Positions 1-5,248 of a stretch of DNA of 5,248 nucleotides are shown here, in pieces (the stretch's first letter is position 1; each line of letters starts with the position of its first letter). The position numbers and the translations under genes are program-made. The notes under the pieces were generated by a model. That model saw nothing but the letters and a program-made list of their open reading frames with translations, had not been told where the DNA came from and did not search any database. The stretch is from Desulfobacterales bacterium (GTDB lineage Bacteria > Desulfobacterota > Desulfobacteria > Desulfobacterales > QNYZ01): NCBI GenBank assembly GCA_029938515.1, contig JAOZUU010000138.1, positions 1,968-7,215 of the forward strand, read 5' to 3'.

Positions 1-40
1 TCAGCGATCAGATTATAATAACAACAGGTTATCGATATCG

Positions 41-68
41 TAGGGGCGAACCTTGTGTTCGCCCCCTA
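41..68. repeat. REP-like intergenic palindrome (hairpin)
   Basis: Seen: GGGGCGAAC at 43-51 pairs perfectly with GTTCGCCCC at 57-65 around a five-base loop (CTTGT). The stem extends by TA/TA if C66 is bulged out. It lies in the non-coding stretch before the patatin gene. Known: palindromes starting GTAGGGGCGA and closing with TCGCCC are common dispersed intergenic repeats in several bacterial phyla, resembling REP elements mobilised by REP-associated tyrosine transposases. Inference: this is one copy of such a family. No transposase gene is in the window. The hairpin could also stop transcription coming from the left, but it is followed by CTATAATT and not a clean T-run, so a terminator role is less likely. 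Confidence 0.6.
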
Positions 69-148
69 TAATTGCTATTGAACACACCGATATGAAATAG
101 CAGCTCGGGACATAATTGATGGCGTTGTAAAAAGCGTGAGAGAATCCC

Positions 149-1438
149 ATGGGAATCACCATTGTTCAAAAAAGTGATCTGAACGAAAAAAAAAAGAATT
201 CCACCATTGCGCTGGTCCTGTCCGGCGGTGCGATCACCGGCGGCGCATTTAAACTGGGTGGTTTGCAGGCCTTAAACGGATTTATGCTCAACCGGAATAT
301 TGTCGATTTCGATATGTTTATCGGCACCAGCGCCGGATCGTTTTTGGCTACCTACCTGGCCAACGGTATCACCACCGATCAATTGGCAAATAGCTTTGAA
401 GGTAAGGACGGCCATGTCGATCCGATCATGATATCGGAGTTTTATGCGTTGAACGTAAAGGATGTATTGACGGCGCCCACCCATATTGTCGAGCACCTGG
501 CAACCATGGCGATCAAAGGTGTATTCGATTTTGTTAAAACCAATAATGTGTTCCAAAAGAAATTTCGCCAGCGGTTAGCGGGCATGGTGACCCGGCCGAC
601 CTATAAAAATATTCAGGCCTTCGTCCAATACTGTCTGCTCCAGGAGTTGGAAAAAAAACCGCAGCCGACACTCCCCTGGCATTTCATCCCCAATGGGATA
701 TTCACCACGGATAAACTGGAGCGCTCAACACGGCAGAACCTGGAAAAGAATAAGTTGTGCAACGATTTCGAGACACTTTATAAACTGCGTCGTCGTCAAT
801 TGTACATCATCTCAATGGTCCTGGACACGGCCGAGCGGGTGGTTTTTGGACCGGGCGATAAAAATGATGTCTCCATTTCAAAGGCGATGCAGGCGTCCAT
901 CGCCCTGCCGCTATTTTACAAGCCGGTCCGGATTGGAAACGAAGATTATATCGACGGTGCCCTGGCCAAGACAACCAGCATGGATGTGCCCATCGCCAAA
1001 GGGGCTGACCTGATTATCTGCTATAATCCTTTCAGACCGTTTAACCGGGGGCGGCACATGGAAATAAATCAAGATAAAAAAGCCCGGGTTCCCATCGCCG
1101 AGGACGGTATTTACGCCGTGTTGAATCAGGCCATGCGCACCATGCTGCATACACGCTTGATGAACGGGATTCGATTGTGGGAGAAAGATCCGGATTTTCA
1201 CGGAGATATCATTTTAATCGAACCCACGGAATACGATGCGACTTTTTTCGATATGAATCCCATGGCTTTCTGGGAGCGGCGGAGAGCGGCCACCCGGGGG
1301 TACGAATCGGTACGGAAATCGATTCGACGAAAATATCCTCAACTGAAGCAGATTTTAAATGCCCACGGTATCCGGGTCGACCCGGACTTTGACGTTGAAG
1401 GTGGGGATTCGGGTTATACTAAGAAAGATGCTGCCTGA
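149..1438 (+). CDS. Patatin-like phospholipase family protein
   Basis: A 429-residue serine acyl hydrolase of the patatin family, expected to cleave acyl chains from phospholipids or other lipid esters. Seen: a glycine-rich oxyanion-hole segment (SGGAITGGAFKLGG, residues 25-38), the nucleophile elbow G-T-S-A-G at 59-63 with Ser61, and the D-G-A motif at 269-271 with Asp269, so the catalytic Ser-Asp dyad is complete. The patatin domain spans roughly residues 20-290. A C-terminal extension of about 140 residues contains an I-L-I-E-P strand and an R-R-R-rich helix, as in RssA-like bacterial patatins. There is no signal peptide or clear membrane segment, so it is probably cytosolic or peripheral on the inner membrane. 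The first 18 residues are polar and lysine-rich. The ATG at 149 has only a weak purine-rich ribosome site (GTGAGAGA, about 137-144). An in-frame ATG at 119 is closed by TAA after three codons, which supports 149. Physiological substrate is unknown. A role as an antiphage or secretion-system effector has no support from the neighbours. Confidence 0.93.
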   Translation: MGITIVQKSDLNEKKKNSTIALVLSGGAITGGAFKLGGLQALNGFMLNRNIVDFDMFIGTSAGSFLATYLANGITTDQLANSFEGKDGHVDPIMISEFYALNVKDVLTAPTHIVEHLATMAIKGVFDFVKTNNVFQKKFRQRLAGMVTRPTYKNIQAFVQYCLLQELEKKPQPTLPWHFIPNGIFTTDKLERSTRQNLEKNKLCNDFETLYKLRRRQLYIISMVLDTAERVVFGPGDKNDVSISKAMQASIALPLFYKPVRIGNEDYIDGALAKTTSMDVPIAKGADLIICYNPFRPFNRGRHMEINQDKKARVPIAEDGIYAVLNQAMRTMLHTRLMNGIRLWEKDPDFHGDIILIEPTEYDATFFDMNPMAFWERRRAATRGYESVRKSIRRKYPQLKQILNAHGIRVDPDFDVEGGDSGYTKKDAA

Positions 1439-1462
1439 TGGCTCACTATTAAGATTAAATTC

Positions 1463-1492
1463 AAAGGAGACCAAACGTAGTCCACTACAGTT
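1463..1492 (+). other. Orphan Shine-Dalgarno-like sequence followed by a small stem-loop
   Basis: Seen: in the 162-base gap after the patatin gene, the string AAAGGAGA (about 1463-1470) is a near-ideal ribosome binding sequence, yet no ATG, GTG or TTG follows at usable spacing. The next codons read ACG then TAG. Immediately downstream, AAC-GTAG (1474-1480) can pair with CTAC-(A)-GTT (1485-1492) around the loop TCCA, giving seven base pairs with one bulged A. The stem is weak and lacks a following T-run, so it is not a convincing terminator. Possible readings are a decayed small gene, a leader element of the downstream gene, or chance. Confidence 0.25.
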
Positions 1493-1600
1493 TCAGCGCT
1501 GATGCCTTCTGTCTGGGTATCCTCGACTTTCGCTCAAGCGGGCTATGACTCAAGCACTTTTGCCGGCATGTATTTAATCTGCAGAAAATGAGGTGTACGC

Positions 1601-3640
1601 ATGAGGCGATCTCTCTATCTTTTCCCCGCTATTTTTTTAGCGCTGTTATGGACATTTATTTTTTCTATCCCCACCGTCACGCACGCACTCCCAAAAGATA
1701 CTGTCAACCTTACGGGCGTCAATTCCCTGCTTCTTTTAACTGATACTATTTCAAGCGTATCGATTATTTTGGGTGACAACAATGTCGAGAAAGGACTCTT
1801 CTTGGATGGCGGGGGCGACGTAGATACCGAGGTCATTTCTATCGGCAGTCCGGCCACAGAGGCCCGTCGCACAGGCAACGGACAGGTATTACCCTCGCCG
1901 GATGGGAATCTGATCCCGGACGTCTTCTTGCAGTTCCGGGTGACTGATAACGCCATGTTCGCCGGCACGCCGCCGACACGCGTTCGGATCGAGGTCGAAT
2001 ACTTCGACCAGGGCACGGATACCTTCTCGATCCAGTACGATGCCACCAGCGGAGGACCTTACGGGAACGGGACGTTCAAAGATACGGGTAGCGTAACAAA
2101 GTCAAATTCGCAACAATTTCAGATAGCTGTTTTCAACGTGTGCGATGCCTATTTCGCCAACCGGGACAATGGGGCCGATTTCCGCATTGACGATCATAGC
2201 GATGGGGCGGAGATCATACGCCAAGTCACCGTCACATTCCTGCCGTCCGGGCCACGGGTGATTAATGTGGATTCATGTGGGGCGAATCCCTGGGACACCA
2301 GTCCCGATAGTGACGCCATCCAGGCTTGTATCGACCTTGCCTGCAACGGGGACACAGTCGTTTTCTCATCAGGAATGAATTTGCCACAATATCAGGGATA
2401 TCGGATCAATAAAACCATTTTTCTCGTGGCGACCACGTCGAAATCCGATCTGACATTCAGATCCACCGATATTGCCAATCATGCCTTGTTGCAGGCAACC
2501 AACGACTTAAAAGGATTTGTCGTTCATGGTATTGCCCGCTCGCGGGTCCCAAATCGGGGAGAGGTCGACAATCTCACCCTGAGTCATTTGAACATTGACG
2601 GAAACCGGGGAAGCCGGGTCTGTTATGGTCCGGACAACATTGGAAATGGACTGGGTGATAATTGGGGCTCCTGGCTGCCGGAATGTACGGTAACCGATGA
2701 TCCCTGGTGTTCGCCGGGTTCCGTCAACATGTGCGGTGCAACCGATTTACAGGACCCGACCCAGGACTACATCGGCAATCCGTCCGCCTGGAGTACGGGA
2801 TTTGCAGTGGATGATGTCACCATCACCAACACGGAGTGCGGAACGGCGCTCGGCTTTTGCGGTGCCGCTGGCACGATCAAGGATTCGACGATCAACATCG
2901 CCGGCGACCATGTACACGTCCCCGCCTGCACGCAAACCGACGCTGACGAAGCCATGGGCGCCTGGTCGGATGGAATCACCTTCGAGGGCCCGGGACACGC
3001 GATTACGAACAATATCATCTTGGACGCTTCGGATGTGGGGATCGTTTTTTTCGGGGGCAAGGATACCATTATCGCCAACAACACCGTACAGGCACGCCCG
3101 GGCAATTACGGCATGTTCGCGGGTATTGCCGTTCATCCCTGGGGTTTTGGGGATGTATCGGGAGTTCAGATCGTTAACAATCAAGTCATTAACACGGGAA
3201 ATTCCAATTGCGGCGGCATTCACACCGGAATCAATATCGGTACCCACATGTGGGGTGGTGGGTGTGTCGGAAGTGCCGATCAAGCGGCCTATGGAAATCC
3301 CAACCTGTGCACGGCTGAACCGCCCCAGCCATTAGGAACAACATGTATTGCCGGTCAGCCTTGTCAAATTTGGGCTCACGTTGCGGCCAATAAAACATTC
3401 ACACTTCAGGATAACGACGTTACCGGCGCCCAGGTGAACTACCTTATCGGAGGACTTGACTTGGTGGGAACCCTTGTCGAGACCGGCAATACGAGCACTT
3501 CACCGATGATGACCGACTGGCAGAATGATTCCAATTGTACGATGGGCGGCGAAACCGACACCTGGACCACCATTCACAAAGCGGCCCACCATCCCTCGCT
3601 TGCCGGTTGGACAAACCAGCGCATTCACTGTGAACGCTAA
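1601..3640 (+). CDS. Secreted cysteine-rich right-handed parallel beta-helix protein
   Basis: A 679-residue exported protein. Seen: a signal peptide (M-R-R, hydrophobic core about residues 5-25, probable cleavage after T-H-A at 29). Residues about 30-215 form a beta-rich module with F-D-Q-G-T-D-T-F, F-A-N-R and G-A-D-F-R-I segments, resembling galactose-binding-like sandwich modules. From about 219 a pectate-lyase-superfamily entry follows (V-I-N-V-D-S-C-G-A-N, then D-A-I-Q-A-C-I-D and G-D-T-V-V-F). Helix-type coils run to about 630, clearest at 455-535 (I-T-N-N-I-I-L-D-A, I-I-A-N-N-T-V, I-V-N-N-Q-V-I). All 18 cysteines lie after residue 180, suggesting a disulfide-stabilised extracytoplasmic fold. 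Such helices usually bind or cleave polysaccharides, but I cannot assign a catalytic set. Acidic candidates near D-G-I-T and D-A-S-D-V (457-478) are guesses. Start: ATG 1601 is preceded by TGAGGTG at 1589-1595 with five-base spacing. The coding sequence ends in a tandem 9-mer. Function remains unknown. Confidence 0.88.
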   Translation: MRRSLYLFPAIFLALLWTFIFSIPTVTHALPKDTVNLTGVNSLLLLTDTISSVSIILGDNNVEKGLFLDGGGDVDTEVISIGSPATEARRTGNGQVLPSPDGNLIPDVFLQFRVTDNAMFAGTPPTRVRIEVEYFDQGTDTFSIQYDATSGGPYGNGTFKDTGSVTKSNSQQFQIAVFNVCDAYFANRDNGADFRIDDHSDGAEIIRQVTVTFLPSGPRVINVDSCGANPWDTSPDSDAIQACIDLACNGDTVVFSSGMNLPQYQGYRINKTIFLVATTSKSDLTFRSTDIANHALLQATNDLKGFVVHGIARSRVPNRGEVDNLTLSHLNIDGNRGSRVCYGPDNIGNGLGDNWGSWLPECTVTDDPWCSPGSVNMCGATDLQDPTQDYIGNPSAWSTGFAVDDVTITNTECGTALGFCGAAGTIKDSTINIAGDHVHVPACTQTDADEAMGAWSDGITFEGPGHAITNNIILDASDVGIVFFGGKDTIIANNTVQARPGNYGMFAGIAVHPWGFGDVSGVQIVNNQVINTGNSNCGGIHTGINIGTHMWGGGCVGSADQAAYGNPNLCTAEPPQPLGTTCIAGQPCQIWAHVAANKTFTLQDNDVTGAQVNYLIGGLDLVGTLVETGNTSTSPMMTDWQNDSNCTMGGETDTWTTIHKAAHHPSLAGWTNQRIHCER

Positions 3641-3651
3641 GAAACGCTAAG
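3633..3651 (+). repeat. Tandem 9-mer spanning the stop codon of the beta-helix gene
   Basis: Seen: AACGCTAAG occurs at 3633-3641 and again at 3643-3651, separated by one A. The first copy contains the TAA stop (3638-3640) of the upstream gene. This looks like a small local duplication at the 3' end of the gene. No function is apparent. Confidence 0.7.
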
Positions 3652-3772
3652 GGGTTGCGCAAAAAATAAGTTCGCAATTTTAGTGTTATCACCGGTTAAA
3701 TCATTTTATTCAATTCTTCAGCCATAAGAATGGCCATGTCATGAACCGTGCTGGACGTTTGGTCTCTATTTC

Positions 3773-3779
3773 AGGAGGG
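3773..3779 (+). promoter_or_regulatory. Strong ribosome binding site that sets the start of the CSLFP-family gene
   Basis: Seen: AGGAGGG, a full match to the anti-Shine-Dalgarno core, sits five bases before ATG at 3784. The reading frame is also open from a GTG at 3748, but that codon has no such site, and starting there would put twelve extra residues, including Asp and Glu, ahead of the signal peptide. This fixes the start at 3784. Confidence 0.85.
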
Positions 3780-3783
3780 AACT

Positions 3784-4809
3784 ATGCACCTGTCAGGTCT
3801 GCAAATTGCCGGGACTTTTTTTATTTTACTGTCCCTTTCGTTTTCCCCCCCTCTCCTTGTCGCCGCTTCTCCGACGCTTTCCGGGTGTAGCCTCTTCCCC
3901 GATGATAACATCTGGAATACGCCCATTAGTACCTTGCCGGTTGCCGCCGGTTCGGATGAATTTATTGCGACCATGGGGTCTGGTACCGGGCTGCACGCCG
4001 ATTTTGGTTCCGGTACCTGGGAAGGCGCCCCCATCGGTATTCCAATCACTGTTGTTGACGGTTCCCAGACACCGGTGCCGGTGACCTTTGACTATGATGA
4101 TGAAAGTGATCCGGGACCGTATCCCATCCCTGCGGATGCCGCCATTGAAGGGGGGCCGCAGGGAGACGGCGATCGACACGTCCTGGTACTGAACCGGGAT
4201 AGCTGTATCCTGTATGAGCTCTTTGATGCCTGGCCGAGGCAAGATGGTTCCTGGCATGCAGGATCAGGTGCGCGTTTTGATCTGGGCTCGCACGACCTTC
4301 GTCCGGAGGGATGGACCTCCGCCGATGCAGCCGGTCTGCCCATCGTTCCTGGGCTGGTACGTTATGAAGAGCTGGCCGCGGGCCATGTCAAGCATGCCAT
4401 TCGCTTTACTGCAGACCAGACCAGGAAGGCTCACGTCTGGCCGGCCCGACATGACGCATCCTCTCTTACGGATTCGTCCTATCCGCCCATGGGACAGCGC
4501 TTTCGTTTGAAGGCGGCGGTGGATATCTCGGGATTTTCTCCTTTGATCCGGGTTTTGCTCCAGGCGATGAAGACCTACGGCTTGATCCTGGCGGATAACG
4601 GCTCTGACTGGTATCTCTCAGGGGTACCTGATGAGCGCTGGGACAATGATCTGTTGAGGGAGTTGAAAAATTTAAAGGGCAGTGATTTTGAGGCCGTGGA
4701 TGTCTCGGCGCTCATGGAAGATCCCGATTCAGGCAAAGTCAAGCGCAGCGCAGCACCTTCCCCAGGCAAGGCTTTACCCCAGTTCCATCTGTTGTTGGGT
4801 GACGACTAA
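3784..4809 (+). CDS. Secreted protein of a conserved uncharacterised family (CSLFP-start domain)
   Basis: A 341-residue exported protein. Seen: a hydrophobic signal segment at about residues 6-28 with likely cleavage near V-A-A-S (26-29). One globular domain follows from C-S-L-F-P (35-39) to about 311. Its recognisable blocks are N-I-W-N (42-45), G-S-G-T-W-E-G (75-81), S-D-P-G-P-Y-P-I-P (108-116), G-D-R-H (129-132), W-P-A-R-H (219-223), P-P-M-G-Q-R-F-R-L-K (234-243), A-D-N-G-S-D-W (270-276) and D-F-E-A-V-D (301-306). From memory, these blocks recur in hypothetical exported proteins of many bacteria, with no function that I know of. The only mature cysteines are Cys35 and Cys141, so a disulfide is plausible. 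L-S-G-C at 32-35 also fits a lipobox, but the gap from the hydrophobic core and the lack of basic N-terminal residues argue against a lipoprotein. A 30-residue polar tail follows the domain. Neighbours are also exported proteins. Conserved His, Asp and Arg blocks would suit an enzyme, but that is inference. Confidence 0.85.
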   Translation: MHLSGLQIAGTFFILLSLSFSPPLLVAASPTLSGCSLFPDDNIWNTPISTLPVAAGSDEFIATMGSGTGLHADFGSGTWEGAPIGIPITVVDGSQTPVPVTFDYDDESDPGPYPIPADAAIEGGPQGDGDRHVLVLNRDSCILYELFDAWPRQDGSWHAGSGARFDLGSHDLRPEGWTSADAAGLPIVPGLVRYEELAAGHVKHAIRFTADQTRKAHVWPARHDASSLTDSSYPPMGQRFRLKAAVDISGFSPLIRVLLQAMKTYGLILADNGSDWYLSGVPDERWDNDLLRELKNLKGSDFEAVDVSALMEDPDSGKVKRSAAPSPGKALPQFHLLLGDD

Positions 4810-4870
4810 TGTTTTTTAATATTATTTGACAGACGACACTGCATATGGGACAAGCACCGATATGTGAGAA

Positions 4871-4909
4871 TAATTATACAATTAATGGGCAATATATTTT
4901 GTAATTGTA
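4871..4909. promoter_or_regulatory. Operator-like cluster of TAATTRTA repeats upstream of the fibronectin gene
   Basis: Seen: within the AT-rich 134-base gap, TAATTATA (4871-4878), TACAATTA (4877-4884, the reverse complement of TAATTGTA) and TAATTGTA (4902-4909) lie within 39 bases. The last two form an 8-bp inverted repeat with a 17-base spacer. It lies 35 bases before the next start codon, where a regulator site could sit. AT-rich DNA produces such repeats by chance, so a regulatory role is only a suggestion. A perfect TTGACA at 4826-4831 is nearby but has no well-placed -10 partner. Confidence 0.25.
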
Positions 4910-4943
4910 ACGAAGAAAGATCTAAAATTGTCAAAAGAGACCA

Positions 4944-5248
4944 ATGTTTCACCCAATTCGCTATTTTTTCATCACCATTTTTGTTTTTGTCACCACCGCC
5001 GCAACTGTCTCGGCCCAGACAAATAGTATTACCCTGGCCTGGGCGCCCAATGCCCGCTCCGAGAGTGTAACTGAATATAGGCTGTACTACAAAACCGGTG
5101 CTTCCGGCAGGCCTTATAGAGGGACGGGTCTCGATCAGGGGGATTCACCGATCACCATCCGGGTGGCTGATCTGGCCGATAGAAATAACCCGAGATTTGG
5201 TTTGAGCGGTTTAACAGCCGGCGTTACCTATCGATTTGTGCTTACGGC
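4944..5248 (+). CDS. Secreted fibronectin type III domain protein, 5' part only
   Basis: The first 101 codons of a gene cut by the right edge of the window. Seen: a signal peptide with a hydrophobic stretch at about residues 7-21 and a clear cleavage site V-S-A before Gln25. From residue 28 there is a fibronectin type III fold signature: the strand S-I-T-L-A-W (28-33), then Y-R-L-Y-Y-K (45-50), then L-S-G-L-T-A-G-V-T-Y-R-F (87-98), which matches the conserved Leu-x-Pro/Ala-Gly-x-x-Tyr turn. The G-x-x-G-x-P-Y and G-D-S-P-I loop between them recalls fibronectin domains of surface proteins in Desulfobacterota (from memory). The start ATG at 4944 has only a weak upstream purine run (AAAAGAGA, about 4933-4940) and was chosen because the signal peptide begins there. 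Such domains are usually spacers or adhesion modules, and the functional part is probably downstream and unseen. Confidence 0.85.
   Translation, partial: MFHPIRYFFITIFVFVTTAATVSAQTNSITLAWAPNARSESVTEYRLYYKTGASGRPYRGTGLDQGDSPITIRVADLADRNNPRFGLSGLTAGVTYRFVLT

Noticed and set aside
14..19. Perfect TATAAT as a -10 box for the patatin gene
   Set aside because: The matching -35 would lie outside the window and cannot be judged. A second TATAAT at 67-72 has only hairpin sequence at the -35 distance. Neither can be supported as a promoter.
85..94. CACCGATATG shared between 85-94 and 4855-4864, upstream of two different genes
   Set aside because: A repeated 10-mer is expected by chance several times in a window this size, and the flanking bases differ.
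149..1438. Patatin gene as the effector of a CBASS-type antiphage system
   Set aside because: Patatin effectors in those systems sit beside a nucleotidyltransferase of the CD-NTase type. Neither neighbour is one, and the left flank is non-coding as far as the window shows.
2697..3335. Long overlapping open frames within the beta-helix gene (+ frame at 2697-3335 and - frame at 2747-3283)
   Set aside because: They lie wholly inside a well-supported gene, show no recognisable domains, and their composition (arginine- and proline-rich) is typical of frame shadows in GC-rich coding DNA.
3655..3680. Intrinsic terminator after the beta-helix gene (TTGCG / CGCAA followed by TTTTA)
   Set aside because: The stem is only five base pairs with a 13-base loop and the T-run is short, so it is too weak to call.
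3748..3783. GTG start at 3748 for the CSLFP-family gene
   Set aside because: The strong AGGAGGG site lies inside this extension and points to ATG 3784. The extra twelve residues would also spoil the signal peptide.
4826..4831. Perfect TTGACA as a -35 box for the fibronectin gene
   Set aside because: At 16-18 bases downstream there is no TATAAT-like hexamer (the sequence reads GGGACAAG). The nearest AT-rich candidates are too close or too far.
4864..5070. 68-codon open frame overlapping the start of the fibronectin gene
   Set aside because: It begins in AT-rich non-coding DNA without a clear ribosome site and conflicts with the frame at 4944, which has a signal peptide and a recognisable domain.

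Overview
The window carries four genes, all on the + strand, separated by gaps of about 130-160 bases. It holds no RNA genes, insertion sequences, CRISPR arrays or phage genes that I can see. Codon use and mixed GC content fit a mid-GC Gram-negative bacterium. Three weak hints point to the Desulfobacterota (former Deltaproteobacteria): the REP-like palindrome near the left edge, the style of the fibronectin type III domain at the right edge, and the style of the beta-helix protein. This placement is inference from recalled sequence style, not a search result.

Layout. Positions 1-148 are non-coding and contain a strong 9-bp hairpin of the intergenic REP-like type. Positions 149-1438 encode a cytoplasmic patatin-like phospholipase with the Ser-Asp dyad intact. 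Positions 1439-1600 are a short gap with a small hairpin, a Shine-Dalgarno-like sequence that has no start codon, and a 29-codon ORF whose stop lies inside the ribosome binding site of the next gene. Positions 1601-3640 encode a secreted, cysteine-rich protein with an N-terminal beta-sandwich-like module followed by a right-handed parallel beta-helix. Positions 3641-3783 are a gap that begins with a tandem 9-mer overlapping the stop codon. Positions 3784-4809 encode a secreted protein of a conserved but uncharacterised family that begins with a C-S-L-F-P motif. Positions 4810-4943 are an AT-rich gap with three copies of an 8-mer in mixed orientation. Positions 4944-5248 hold the start of a secreted fibronectin type III protein that runs off the window.

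How they fit together. Three consecutive genes encode proteins with export signals, so the right two thirds of the window is an exported-protein neighbourhood, possibly concerned with extracellular polysaccharide or the cell surface. The gaps are long enough that each gene may have its own promoter, and no shared pathway can be demonstrated from the sequence. The patatin gene is not visibly linked to the others by function. I found no convincing evidence of a new multi-gene system. The best leads are the two exported proteins of unknown activity.
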